In this document: one piece after another, positions 43,854-52,753 of the stretch
Layout: every line of letters starts with the position of its first letter
Position numbering within the stretch: the first letter of the stretch is position 1
Origin: Ruegeria sp. A3M17
GTDB taxonomy: Bacteria; Pseudomonadota; Alphaproteobacteria; Rhodobacterales; Rhodobacteraceae
Assembly: GCF_003318255.1 (NCBI RefSeq)
Contig: NZ_QOCF01000028.1
Span: forward strand, 310,001-374,000
Length of the DNA: 64,000 nucleotides
Direction of reading: 5' to 3'
Position numbers and translations under genes: made by a program
The notes under the pieces: model-generated
Told to the model about the DNA's origin: nothing
Database searches by the model: none
The model's input: the letters and a program-made list of their open reading frames with translations, nothing else

Positions 43854-44780
43854 TTGTTTGTAATAAAGAATTACGTGACCACTGGCGGCACCGTCGCTTG
43901 TGCCTTGGCCATTGGTTACCTGATGCAAAATGGATCGCCAGCGCAATCGGATGGCGCGCAGGCTCCTGTAACTGTGGCTGCCGCCAATCAGTCCTCGGTG
44001 ATTGCCGGGCTGGAAGGAATTGTTCTGACCTCCTCGCTTCCGGCCACTGATGCAACCACCGACATCAAGACATCGCGGCGCGCCCTGCAACCCACCAGAT
44101 CGACCCCCTCTGATCGGAAAAGCTGCACTCTCAGTGCCCGCGCCAAAGCCGTTCCCGGCGCTGCGGCGCGCCTGACCGTCAAAGCCCCCTGCCACGGCAA
44201 TGAACGGATCGAAATCCATCACAGCGGACTAACAGTTACGCAACGAACGGACAAAAACGGCGCTTTGGATCTGACGATCCCGGCCCTGTCAGAATATGCG
44301 ATCTTTCTGATCTCGGTAGATGATCAGACCGGGACCGTAGCCACCACTCACATCCCCGACCTGGCCAACTACAACCGCATCGCCCTGCAATGGCAGGGCG
44401 AGACAGACCTGCAGATCCATGCACTGGAATTTGGGGCCAGCTATGGAACCGCGGGACATGTATCGTCGGACCCTGACGCGAAAGGTGCGGGCAAAGTCGT
44501 GCATTTAGGCCAACAGGCATTCGGCGACGCGCAGAATATCGAAATCTATTCTTTCCCTGCAGGCGAAGCCAGTCAGACCGGTTCGATCGAATTGACGGTC
44601 GAAGCTGAAGTGACCGAAGCAAATTGCGGCCGGGATTTGGCCGTTCAATCGCTCGAGCTGCGTGGCGATCGCCGCCTGCGGTCGCGCGATTTGACGCTGC
44701 CCATGCCGGATTGCGCACAAGCCGGTGATTTTCTGGTGTTGAATAATCTGCTCCAAGACCTGACAATCGCGGCAAATTAA
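43854..44780 (+). CDS. membrane-anchored periplasmic protein of unknown function
   Basis: 308 residues from TTG 43854, 4 bases after GGGGAGGG; the ATG at 43821 lies before that box. One N-terminal hydrophobic helix (about residues 8-24) is followed by a Thr/Ser-rich linker and a beta-rich domain with paired cysteines (KSCTLSARA, KAPCHGNE; EANCGRD, MPDCAQAG). Homologues next to secA in roseobacters are, as I recall, uncharacterised. The PstS-OmpA fusion gene follows after 24 bases, so both may act at the envelope. Confidence 0.7.
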   Translation: MFVIKNYVTTGGTVACALAIGYLMQNGSPAQSDGAQAPVTVAAANQSSVIAGLEGIVLTSSLPATDATTDIKTSRRALQPTRSTPSDRKSCTLSARAKAVPGAAARLTVKAPCHGNERIEIHHSGLTVTQRTDKNGALDLTIPALSEYAIFLISVDDQTGTVATTHIPDLANYNRIALQWQGETDLQIHALEFGASYGTAGHVSSDPDAKGAGKVVHLGQQAFGDAQNIEIYSFPAGEASQTGSIELTVEAEVTEANCGRDLAVQSLELRGDRRLRSRDLTLPMPDCAQAGDFLVLNNLLQDLTIAAN

Positions 44781-44804
44781 ACCGCAGGCAGGCTCGACTT
44801 TCTT

Positions 44805-46361
44805 ATGACATTTTTTCGTGTGGCAGTGGCTACACTGATTTCTGTGACTCTGGCGTCCTATGTGCAAGCACAGGATATCACGCTGACCTCGCAAGACGGC
44901 AAGGTCGAGGTCACCGGCAACCTGCTGAGCTTTGATGGCGAGTTCTATCGCGTAGATACTCAGTTTGGGGAGCTGACCGTGGATGGGTCCGGTGTCACCT
45001 GCGAAGGACCCGCCTGCCCCAGCCTTACGGATTTCGTGGCCGAGGTTCGGTTCTCTGGCTCGGCCGTCATGGCGGAAAAGGTGCTGCCGGCTCTGATCGT
45101 TAGTTTCGCCCAGCAAGAGGGGATGTCGGCGACGCCGCAGCGTTTGGATTCGGGCGCATTCACCTATGAACTTCACCAGACCGGGCGCGATGCGCCATTG
45201 GGGCGGTTCTATTTCGCCCCCAGCAACACAGGCGGCGGCTTTGCGGATCTGATCGCCGATGAGACCGATATCGTCATGGCGCTGCGTGAAATTCGCCCGT
45301 CGGAACAAGAGGCAGTGCAGGCCGCCGGTCTCGGTGATCTGGCAGATGCAAGGCGGTCTCGGGTCATCGCGCTGGACGCGCTGGTCCCAATCGTGGCCCG
45401 GGAAAACCCGGTGCGGCAAATTTCGCCCGCAGAACTGGTGCGCATGTTTTCCGGAGAGATCGAGAATTGGTCTGAACTAGGAGGCCCAGATGCGCCCGTT
45501 TCCCTGCACTTACCAGACACCGGTTCAGGTTTGGCACAAGGGATTGAGGATCGGCTGCTGGCCCCCGCTCAATCCACGCTGGCCGAGGGAGTTATCCGTC
45601 ACACCCGTAGCAGCGATCTGGTGCGCGCTGTCGCTGATGACCCCTTTGCCATCGGTATCGCCAGTCTTGCCGAAGTCGGGGCTGCCCGAGGCCTGCCTCT
45701 GACCGGCGGTTGTGGTCACGCGTTGACCGCCACGCGGCAATCCATAAAGACCGAGGACTATCCGCTGACATCGCCGATGTTCCTGTATCTGCCGGAAATC
45801 CGCCTGCCCCGCATAGCGCGGCAATTCCTGGCCTATTCGCAAAGCACCGAGGCACAGATGGCGATCCGCGATGCCGGATTTGTGGATCAAGAACCCGAAA
45901 CCATGCGGATCGGGCTGCAAGGTGATCGTCTGGCCAATGCAGTGGTTTCAGGTGGTGCCGAGGTTGGGCTGGAAGAATTGCAGCGCATGATCGACAAGCT
46001 TCGCCCGCAATCGCGCCTGTCGCTGTCGTTCCGGTTCGAGGCCGGTTCATCAAGACCCGATGCGCAGTCACGTTCCAACATCCGGCAACTGGCCCATGCT
46101 CTGGAAACCGGGGCTATCGACGCCCGTAAACTGACTTTTGTGGGCTTTAGCGACGGCGAAGGCGCTGCTTCAGCCAATGCAAGGATCGCATTGCTGCGGG
46201 CAAAGACCGTGCGCAACGCGGTGCTGTCGGCGGTAGAAACAGCCATTCCCGATAATGTCGAAATCGCCGTGGACGCATTTGGCGAGGCAATGCCCATGGC
46301 CTGTGATGACACGGACTGGGGCCGCAAAGTCAATCGTAGGGTCGAGGTCTGGGTTCAGTAA
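44805..46361 (+). CDS. PstS-like binding domain fused to OmpA domain
   Basis: 518 residues with a signal peptide (MTFFRVAVATLISVTLASYVQAQ). After a short beta-rich N-terminal module containing two cysteines (VTCEGPACP), residues about 75-345 resemble phosphate-type periplasmic binding proteins (RFSGSAVMAEKVLPALI, PAELVRMFSGEIENWSELGG, RHTRSSDLVRAVADDPFAIGI). Residues about 400-518 form an OmpA-like peptidoglycan-binding domain (FRFEAGSSRPDAQS, ARIALLRAKTVRNAVL, NRRVEVWV). The fusion would hold a ligand sensor or scavenger on the cell wall. No phosphate transporter genes are adjacent. Confidence 0.85.
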   Translation: MTFFRVAVATLISVTLASYVQAQDITLTSQDGKVEVTGNLLSFDGEFYRVDTQFGELTVDGSGVTCEGPACPSLTDFVAEVRFSGSAVMAEKVLPALIVSFAQQEGMSATPQRLDSGAFTYELHQTGRDAPLGRFYFAPSNTGGGFADLIADETDIVMALREIRPSEQEAVQAAGLGDLADARRSRVIALDALVPIVARENPVRQISPAELVRMFSGEIENWSELGGPDAPVSLHLPDTGSGLAQGIEDRLLAPAQSTLAEGVIRHTRSSDLVRAVADDPFAIGIASLAEVGAARGLPLTGGCGHALTATRQSIKTEDYPLTSPMFLYLPEIRLPRIARQFLAYSQSTEAQMAIRDAGFVDQEPETMRIGLQGDRLANAVVSGGAEVGLEELQRMIDKLRPQSRLSLSFRFEAGSSRPDAQSRSNIRQLAHALETGAIDARKLTFVGFSDGEGAASANARIALLRAKTVRNAVLSAVETAIPDNVEIAVDAFGEAMPMACDDTDWGRKVNRRVEVWVQ

Positions 46362-46364
46362 CCC

Positions 46365-47120
46365 TTACAGATAGCCCTCGGACCGAAAGCTCAGCTCATT
46401 CGATTTGCCAATAATCAGATGGTCATGCAGCGTCAGGCCCAGCGCAACGCAGGCATCCTGAATTCGGTTGGTCATATCGATATCCGATTGCGACGGTGTC
46501 GGATCTCCTGAAGGGTGATTGTGTACCAAGATCAGCGCCGAGGCATTCAGCTCCAGCGCGCGTTTGGCGACCTCTCGCGGATAAACGGGAACGTGGTCCA
46601 CGGTGCCTTTGGCCTGTTCTTCATCCGCGATAAGGACGTTCTTTCGGTCCAGGTAGAACACGCGGAACTGCTCGGTCTCACGATGGGCCATCGTCGTTTG
46701 GCAATAATCCAGCAATGCGTCCCAGCCTGATACGACGTGCCGTTGCATTACCCGCGCACGCGCCATCCGATGCGCACAAGCCTCAAGGATTTTCAGGTCG
46801 GTGATCACAGTATCCCCCACGCCTTTGATTTGCCGCAGCCGCTCCTCCGGCGCAGTCAGAACGCGATTAAAATCGCCGAACGTGTCCATGAGCGCCCGCG
46901 CCAGTGGCTTTACGTCCTGCCGGGGGATCGAGCGGAAAAGGACAAGTTCCAGCAATTCGTAATCCGGCATTGCCGCCGACCCACCAGACATGAACCGCTC
47001 GCGCAGGCGTTTGCGGTGATCTTTGATGTACGACGGCAAGCGACCCGCCGGCAGCGGCTGCACCGGGGCTTCGTCCGTTTCAAACAACATCGGGGCTTCG
47101 GCAAAGGCGTCCTGAGTCAT
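46365..47120 (-). CDS. radC: RadC-family JAB1/MPN protein
   Basis: 251 residues. An N-terminal helix-hairpin-helix (TAPEERLRQIKGVGDTVITDLKIL) is followed by the MPN domain with the metal site in ASALILVHNHPSGDPTPSQSDIDMT (HxHx7Sx2D pattern). Despite the name, a DNA-repair role is doubtful in other bacteria. It is convergent with the fusion gene and lies upstream of nothing obvious. Confidence 0.93.
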   Translation of the reverse strand: MTQDAFAEAPMLFETDEAPVQPLPAGRLPSYIKDHRKRLRERFMSGGSAAMPDYELLELVLFRSIPRQDVKPLARALMDTFGDFNRVLTAPEERLRQIKGVGDTVITDLKILEACAHRMARARVMQRHVVSGWDALLDYCQTTMAHRETEQFRVFYLDRKNVLIADEEQAKGTVDHVPVYPREVAKRALELNASALILVHNHPSGDPTPSQSDIDMTNRIQDACVALGLTLHDHLIIGKSNELSFRSEGYL

Positions 47121-47155
47121 GGGACCACCGTGCGTCAGAATCGGTTTCTGAATGG

Positions 47156-47890
47156 TTAACGCGTCTCACCCGCGATGCGTGCGGTTGCCCGTCGAACGGT
47201 TAGATGCAACAGGATCGAGAACACTCCCAGCGTCAGCATCGCAGCAAACATCAGGTCGGTTTTTGCCCGTCCATTGGCCAGCAGCATCAAGTACCCCAGC
47301 CCCTGCGACGACCCGACCCACTCGCCGATCACCGCTCCGATCGGAGCATAGACGGCCGCCAGCCGCATTCCGGACGCCAGTGAGGGCAAGGCTGCGGGAA
47401 TACGAATGTGCCACAACACGGCGCGCGGGCCGGCCTGCATGGTTCGCGCCAGATCAAGATATCCGGGCGGCGTTCGCATCAACCCGTCGAAAAAGGACGA
47501 AGTGATCGGGAAATAGATGATCAGCACCGCCATTGCGACCTTGGACCACAGGCCATAGCCCAGCCAAAGGGTCAGCAAAGGCGCCAGCGCGAAAACCGGC
47601 AACGCCTGTGTAAACACCAACATCGGCTGCACCAGCACCCGCGCAACACGGGAATTGGCCAGTTGCAGCGCTGTAAGGACCCCCAAAACCGTACCGCAGG
47701 CCAGGCCGATGACAACCTCGACCGCGGTGACCCATGTGTTTTCCGCGATAATCCAGCGATTCTGCCACCAGGTCTCGGCCACCAAAACCGGGCCGGGAAG
47801 AATGAACTTCGGTAGGTCTGTCAGAGAGACGATCCCTTGCCAGACCGCCAATGCAAATACTGTCGCGGCAAGTGCTGACAACAGTTTCAT
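47156..47890 (-). CDS. thiX: thiamine-precursor ABC permease (ThiX-like)
   Basis: 244 residues, about six helices of the SsuC/TauC fold with the EAA loop ARTMQAGPRAVLWHIRIPAALPSLASGMRLAAVYAPIGAVIGEW. Last gene of the thiamine operon, overlapping the ATPase gene by 4 bases. With ThiY and ThiZ it would import a pyrimidine from thiamine breakdown. Confidence 0.88.
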   Translation of the reverse strand: MKLLSALAATVFALAVWQGIVSLTDLPKFILPGPVLVAETWWQNRWIIAENTWVTAVEVVIGLACGTVLGVLTALQLANSRVARVLVQPMLVFTQALPVFALAPLLTLWLGYGLWSKVAMAVLIIYFPITSSFFDGLMRTPPGYLDLARTMQAGPRAVLWHIRIPAALPSLASGMRLAAVYAPIGAVIGEWVGSSQGLGYLMLLANGRAKTDLMFAAMLTLGVFSILLHLTVRRATARIAGETR

Positions 47891-48615
47891 GCCGCATCCT
47901 CACGCAACAGGCGCAGTAACGCGCCCTGCGCCTCAAGCGTTTCCGGATCGTCGACGCTGCGGGGGGCCGGTGCATGCGGGGGGTGGCAAGGCGTTATGCC
48001 GTTCTGCGTCATGACCAAGATGGATTGACCCAACCGCGCAGCCTCGCCCGGATCGTGAGTGACCAGCAGAACAGTTCGGCCCTGTAACGCTTCGGCCGCA
48101 AGGTCCTGCATATCCGCGCGGGTGCGGGCGTCCAGCGCCGAGAACGGCTCATCCAACAAAACGATGGGCCGATCTTCCATCAACGTGCGGGCCAGGGCCA
48201 CCCGTTGACGTTGCCCACCAGAGAGTTCGCCAGGCTTCTTGCCCATATGGTCCTGCAGGCGCATCCGTTCGATCAGCTGATCACGGCGGTTCAGGTCTGG
48301 CTTTTCTCTGCGCAACCGCGCACCCAGCAGGACGTTCTGCGCCACAGTCGCCCAGGGCAACAACAGATCGTCCTGCGCCATATATGCAACCTGCTCCGGT
48401 ACAGGTTGCCTGTCACTGGCGGTGATCTGGCCTGTGAAATCTGCGCCCGTGTCCAAGCCAGCAATCAGGCGCAGAATGGTGGTTTTGCCGACCCCCGATC
48501 CACCCAGCAGACACGTCCACCGCCCTGCCGCTAGCGTCAGGGTCAACGGCGCGAACAATAACGCGTCGCCAATCGCGGCCGAACCACGGATGGTCAGATC
48601 GGGGGCTGGAGTCAT
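47887..48615 (-). CDS. thiZ: thiamine-precursor ABC ATPase (ThiZ-like)
   Basis: 242 residues from ATG 48615, which overlaps the tenA stop. Walker A is GGSGVGKTTILRLIAG, the signature ELSGGQRQRVALARTLMEDRPIVLLDEPFSALDA and the switch VTHDPGEAARLG. It belongs to the nitrate/taurine-type import ATPases; context assigns it to pyrimidine salvage. Confidence 0.9.
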   Translation of the reverse strand: MTPAPDLTIRGSAAIGDALLFAPLTLTLAAGRWTCLLGGSGVGKTTILRLIAGLDTGADFTGQITASDRQPVPEQVAYMAQDDLLLPWATVAQNVLLGARLRREKPDLNRRDQLIERMRLQDHMGKKPGELSGGQRQRVALARTLMEDRPIVLLDEPFSALDARTRADMQDLAAEALQGRTVLLVTHDPGEAARLGQSILVMTQNGITPCHPPHAPAPRSVDDPETLEAQGALLRLLREDAA

Positions 48616-49286
48616 GGGGTCAAGCCCATTTGCCAGAAATTGACCTCCAACTCGGTCGCGGTACGGAAGGTGTGGCACAACCGGTTCCAACGCGGGGATG
48701 CTTCGAAATTTTCGCTAACACGCGCTGTTAGAGCCGAATCTAGCAACTCCCCAACCGCCACGCAGGCACCTTGATAATCATCACTGGCATAGGTGGTGAT
48801 CCAATCGCGATAGGTGTCAGACGTAGCGTCGGCCGCCAGTCTTGTGCCAATCTCAGCGTACCCCATCACACAAGGTGCAAGCGCCGCAAGAAGGTCGAGC
48901 AGGTCGCCGCTGTAGCCGGCCTCAAGTACGAACCGCGTATAGGCGAGGTTCTCAGCGCGTTCCCGGGTGGCAAACAGCTGGTATTGCGGGATGCCTTCGG
49001 CCTCGCAGATTCCGATATGCAGCTTCATCTCTTCGCTGATCAGCCCGTTCACGGTACGCGAAGCGGCCAACATTTCCGCGTGCGTTTCCGATTTCACCAC
49101 CGCCAGCGCCCAGGCGCGCGAGAAATGAATCAGGAACACATAGTCCTGCCGCAGATAGTGCAGAAACGCCGCCCGCGGCAGAGAACCATCCTTCATGCCT
49201 TCGACAAAGGCGTGGCGGGTGTAATCCTGCCACGGCCCCTGCGCGGCATCGCGCATCAGCGCGAATGCTTTGCCATAGTCGCTCAT
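48612..49286 (-). CDS. tenA: TenA-family aminopyrimidine aminohydrolase
   Basis: 224 residues. TenA hydrolyses 4-amino-5-aminomethyl-2-methylpyrimidine to the HMP used for thiamine. Motifs FVEGMKDGSLPRAAFLHYLRQDYVFLIHF at the N-terminus and the C-terminal DWITTYASDDYQGACVAVGELLD (with the catalytic Glu region) fit. The cysteine found in many TenA_C proteins appears in LAALAPCVMGYAEIG. It overlaps thiY and thiZ by 4 bases each, so it is tightly coupled to the importer. Confidence 0.93.
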   Translation of the reverse strand: MSDYGKAFALMRDAAQGPWQDYTRHAFVEGMKDGSLPRAAFLHYLRQDYVFLIHFSRAWALAVVKSETHAEMLAASRTVNGLISEEMKLHIGICEAEGIPQYQLFATRERAENLAYTRFVLEAGYSGDLLDLLAALAPCVMGYAEIGTRLAADATSDTYRDWITTYASDDYQGACVAVGELLDSALTARVSENFEASPRWNRLCHTFRTATELEVNFWQMGLTP

Positions 49287-50218
49287 TGAACGGTCACATC
49301 TACTGAGATGTCGCTGACCGGGTTGATGCTGTCGATCATGCCGCTGTCTTTGAGGAAAGCCTCGAAACGGGCATAGCGACCTGCATCAAAGCCCGCCGGG
49401 CGCAGCGCGAAACGGGGCAGTGTATCCACCCATGCGCGCGCGTTCAGTTCGTCCTGCAATTCGGGTGAGGTGGCCGCAAAGATTTTCCAGCTTTTTTCGG
49501 GGTTGTTGACGATGAACTGGGTCGCCTTTTCGGTCGCCGCAAGGAAACGGGCGACCTTGTCGGCATCCATCGTGTCGGGGTTGGCGACATAGATCAGCTC
49601 GTCATAGGACGGTACGCCTTCCTCCTCGATGTAGAAACAGCGACCCGCAACGCCTTCGATATCCATCTGGTTCAACTCAAAGTTCCGGAAGGCCCCGATC
49701 ACCGCATCCACCTGTCCCGTCATCAGCGAGGGCGACAGCGAGAAGTTGACGTTGACCATCTCAATATCGTCCAGCGCGACATCATGGGTGTTCAGCATGG
49801 CGCCCAGCACGGCCTCTTCCACTCCCGCGACCGAGAAGCCGATTTTTTTGCCCTTGAGGTCGGCGAGCGTTTTGATCGGACCGTCCTGAAGCACCAGCAG
49901 GCAATTCAACGGCGTCGCGACCAAGGTACCGACGCGCTTCAGCGGCAGGCCCTCATGGATTTGCAGGTGAAGTTGCGGCTGGTAGGACACCGCCAGATCA
50001 GCTTGCCCGGCGGCAACCAGACGCGGAGGGGCCGATGGATCCGCGGGTGGCACAATCTCAATCTCCAGCCCCTCATCAGCAAAGTATCCGTTCTCTTGCG
50101 CCACGATGATGGGCCCGTGGTCGGGGTTAACGAACCAGTCCAGCAGAACGGTCATCTTGTCTTCGGCCCAGGCCGGCGCGGCGGCCAGCAGGGCAATTGC
50201 TGTCATCAGCTTTTTCAT
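49283..50218 (-). CDS. thiY: pyrimidine-binding periplasmic protein (ThiY-like)
   Basis: 311 residues with a signal peptide (MKKLMTAIALLAAAPAWAE); AAGGA stands 9 bases before ATG 50218. The NMT1/THI5-like domain begins KMTVLLDWFVNPDHGPIIVAQENGYF, the motif of binding proteins for HMP or formylaminopyrimidine. GRCFYIEEEGVPSYDELIYVAN is also typical. It lies 20 bases after thiF. Confidence 0.93.
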   Translation of the reverse strand: MKKLMTAIALLAAAPAWAEDKMTVLLDWFVNPDHGPIIVAQENGYFADEGLEIEIVPPADPSAPPRLVAAGQADLAVSYQPQLHLQIHEGLPLKRVGTLVATPLNCLLVLQDGPIKTLADLKGKKIGFSVAGVEEAVLGAMLNTHDVALDDIEMVNVNFSLSPSLMTGQVDAVIGAFRNFELNQMDIEGVAGRCFYIEEEGVPSYDELIYVANPDTMDADKVARFLAATEKATQFIVNNPEKSWKIFAATSPELQDELNARAWVDTLPRFALRPAGFDAGRYARFEAFLKDSGMIDSINPVSDISVDVTVQ

Positions 50219-50238
50219 ATCTCGCGTATCCTTTTCGT

Positions 50239-51201
50239 TCACGAGGTTGAGGCCGCGACGAGAACGATCTCGCCCGGCCAATCCGGTTGCAATTTTTCGG
50301 CAGCACGCCACGCACGCAGGCCGGTGGAACAGCAAAATGCCAGCCTTTTACTTTTGTTAGGCTCAATTTCTATCAATTCAGAAGACCCGCGGAGCGCTTT
50401 GGGATGAATGGGTTCAGGGGCCTCATCCGGGCTGCGCAACTCGATGATCAGATCATCTGCGGTCAGTTGGCAGGTCGACACAAATGGGAAGTGATGGCTG
50501 GGTTCAGGCGCATCGTTAAAGCGGAACGTTGTGCTTCGCATCGTGCGGGCATCGAACTGAACCATCTGCCCCAAAGGCGAAGGGTCCAGCCCGAGAATAA
50601 CGCTCAGCGCCATTTGTGCCTGCATCGCGCCAATCATTCCGACGACCGGAGCCAACACACCAGCGGTGGCACAACTTGCACCACTGCCCGGCGCGTCCGG
50701 AAAAACCGCCCGCAAAGATGGGGCACCGCCGCAGAAACCGCCGACGTAACCCGACAACCCCAGGACCGAAGCGCTTATCAACGGTTTGCCAAGCGCGCGA
50801 CACGTATCCGACAGCGTATAGCTTGCGGCATAACTGTCTGCGCAATCGAGAATGACGTCGGCTTGTGAGACAAAACGTTGCGAATTTAAATTAGTTAGAG
50901 CCTTATTTTTCGCGGAGATCGTAATTTCAGAGTTTAAGGCCTGACACCGTTCAGCCGCGACTTCGGCTTTAGGGCGGTCGCAGTCCCGCTCGGCAAACAA
51001 GGTCTGGCGATGGAGGTTCGACAGGGCGACTTCATCGGGGTCTACGATGGTCAAATATCCCACCCCAGCACCAGCCAGCAAAGGCAAAACCGGCGCTGCC
51101 AGCCCCCCGGCCCCCACCACAAGAACCCGAGCGTCGGACAGGCGAGCCTGACCACGCGCGCCGACCTCAGGCAGGATCATCTGACGGGCGTAGCGGCTCA
51201 T
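50239..51201 (-). CDS. thiF: ThiF-family adenylyltransferase with rhodanese-like tail
   Basis: 320 residues from ATG 51201, overlapping the thiE stop by 4 bases; the frame open to 51402 is spurious. The E1-like domain has VLVVGAGGLAAPVLPLLAGAGVG and the ATP-contacting RQTLF. It adenylates the C-terminus of ThiS. The cysteine pairs that bind zinc in E. coli ThiF are not seen. The last 90 residues resemble a rhodanese domain with CCSTGLRAWRAAEKL as active-site loop, which could supply the sulfur. Confidence 0.88.
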   Translation of the reverse strand: MSRYARQMILPEVGARGQARLSDARVLVVGAGGLAAPVLPLLAGAGVGYLTIVDPDEVALSNLHRQTLFAERDCDRPKAEVAAERCQALNSEITISAKNKALTNLNSQRFVSQADVILDCADSYAASYTLSDTCRALGKPLISASVLGLSGYVGGFCGGAPSLRAVFPDAPGSGASCATAGVLAPVVGMIGAMQAQMALSVILGLDPSPLGQMVQFDARTMRSTTFRFNDAPEPSHHFPFVSTCQLTADDLIIELRSPDEAPEPIHPKALRGSSELIEIEPNKSKRLAFCCSTGLRAWRAAEKLQPDWPGEIVLVAASTS

Positions 51202-51794
51202 CTGGTGACCTCGATCCACGCACGTACGCGGGCCTCGGGGTCTGCATTCAAGGTGATGTCTGTCACGACTGAGACAATGTCCGCCCCAGCCTGCAACACG
51301 CCCGGCGCGCGCGCGACGCTCATCCCGCCAATACCGACCAAAGGGATATCCCCTACCCGCGCTTTCCATTCGGTGACCCGAGGAAGGCCCTGCTGTTCCC
51401 ATTTCATCTTTTTCAGGATCGTTGGGTAGACCGGCCCCAGCGCGACATATTCAGGGTTCATGGCCAGAACACGCTCAAGCTCGTCATCGTCATGGGTCGA
51501 GACACCCAGTTTCAGCCCTGCGTGTCGGATCGCCTTCAGATCCGCATCATCCAGATCCTCTTGTCCCAGATGAATCCAGTCACAGCCCGCCTCAATGGCA
51601 ACCTGCCAATGGTCATTCACCACCAGAACAGCCCCATGCACGCGGCACAGATCCCGCGAAACCGCGATCTGTTCGTGTACGACCTTTTCCGGCTGGTCCT
51701 TGATCCGGAGCTGAACCAGCTTCACGCCCAAGGGAAGCATCCGGCGCAGCCAGTCGGAATGGTCGAAGATTGGATAAAACCGGTCGAGGTTCAT
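51198..51794 (-). CDS. thiE: thiamine phosphate synthase
   Basis: 198 residues. It couples HMP diphosphate and thiazole phosphate. [16 protein letters not shown] (substrate phosphate site), [25 protein letters not shown] and PVYPTILKK / [28 protein letters not shown] are the conserved TIM-barrel motifs. Slightly short for the family (about 210) but complete. Overlaps thiG and thiF by 4 bases. Confidence 0.95.
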   Translation of the reverse strand: MNLDRFYPIFDHSDWLRRMLPLGVKLVQLRIKDQPEKVVHEQIAVSRDLCRVHGAVLVVNDHWQVAIEAGCDWIHLGQEDLDDADLKAIRHAGLKLGVSTHDDDELERVLAMNPEYVALGPVYPTILKKMKWEQQGLPRVTEWKARVGDIPLVGIGGMSVARAPGVLQAGADIVSVVTDITLNADPEARVRAWIEVTR

Positions 51795-52558
51795 GACAAA
51801 AACGCCTTTCCGATAACGGGGGTCGAGGGTTCGGCCATATCGCGCGCTTCGATCGGGTCGGCCTGATAGGCCAATCGCCCGGCTTCGATGGCCAGCTTCA
51901 TCGCCTTGGCCATTGCGGCCGGATCTCCGGACCGCGCTACGGCGGTATTCAGCAGAACGGCATCATACCCAAGCTCCATCGCATGTGCGGCGTGGCTGGG
52001 CAGGCCGATACCAGCGTCAATCACCAGGGGTATTTCGGGAAACTCAGCGCGCATTGCGCGCAGGGCGTATTCGTTGTTCAAACCACGGCCCGAGCCTATC
52101 GGAGCTCCCCAAGGCATCAAAACCTCACACCCTGCCGCCAGCAGGCGTTCGCCCACTACCAGGTCGTCCGTGGTGTACGGAAAAACCTCGAACCCGTCTT
52201 CGCTCAGGATGCGCGCGGCCTCGACCAGTTGGAACACGTCGGGCTGCAGGCTGTCGGTATGTCCGATCAGCTCGAGCTTGATCCATTTGGTGTCAAACAC
52301 CTCACGCGCCATATGGGCGGTGGTCACAGCCTCTTTCACCGTATGGCAACCTGCTGTGTTGGGCAGGATATGAACGCTCAGGTCGCGGACCATCTGCCAA
52401 AAGGTTTGCCCTGCGCCAGCTTCGCGTCGCAAGGACACAGTGGCCACACCGGCCCCGCTGTTCCGAAATGCCTGGTCTAAGATTGCAGGGCTTGGATATT
52501 GCGCGGTGCCCAGCATCAACGGGTTCGACAGAGGTGTGCCATAGAACGTCTTCATCAC
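51791..52558 (-). CDS. thiG: thiazole synthase
   Basis: 255 residues. ThiG makes the thiazole ring from deoxyxylulose phosphate, dehydroglycine and ThiS thiocarboxylate. [28 protein letters not shown] (with the Schiff-base lysine), [17 protein letters not shown] and [30 protein letters not shown] are diagnostic. It directly follows thiS. Confidence 0.97.
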   Translation of the reverse strand: MMKTFYGTPLSNPLMLGTAQYPSPAILDQAFRNSGAGVATVSLRREAGAGQTFWQMVRDLSVHILPNTAGCHTVKEAVTTAHMAREVFDTKWIKLELIGHTDSLQPDVFQLVEAARILSEDGFEVFPYTTDDLVVGERLLAAGCEVLMPWGAPIGSGRGLNNEYALRAMRAEFPEIPLVIDAGIGLPSHAAHAMELGYDAVLLNTAVARSGDPAAMAKAMKLAIEAGRLAYQADPIEARDMAEPSTPVIGKAFLS

Positions 52559-52753
52559 TCAGCCCCCCTGCATCGGGGCGACGACTTCGATCCGATCGCC
52601 ATCCCTGATTTTGCGGGCTTTGCGCAGGCTCGAGGGCACAAAACCCTCGTTCACAGCCGTCGCCACCCGTCCTGAAAACCCGCATTCCTGCAAAAGGTCG
52701 GCAAGAGTTCCGGCCTGCACCTCGCGCATCTCGCCGTTAAGTACGATCTTCAT
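52559..52753 (-). CDS. thiS: sulfur carrier protein ThiS
   Basis: 64 residues from ATG 52753, which overlaps the thiO end by 17 bases. The small ubiquitin-like protein ends in ...VAPMQGG; the terminal Gly-Gly is adenylated by ThiF and then carries the sulfur. The frame open to 52945 is out-of-phase shadow of thiO. Confidence 0.95.
   Translation of the reverse strand: MKIVLNGEMREVQAGTLADLLQECGFSGRVATAVNEGFVPSSLRKARKIRDGDRIEVVAPMQGG

Noticed and set aside
44505-45419. 304-codon minus-strand frame across the secA-downstream genes
   Set aside because: It runs antisense through two genes with good starts and signal sequences, and has no domain.
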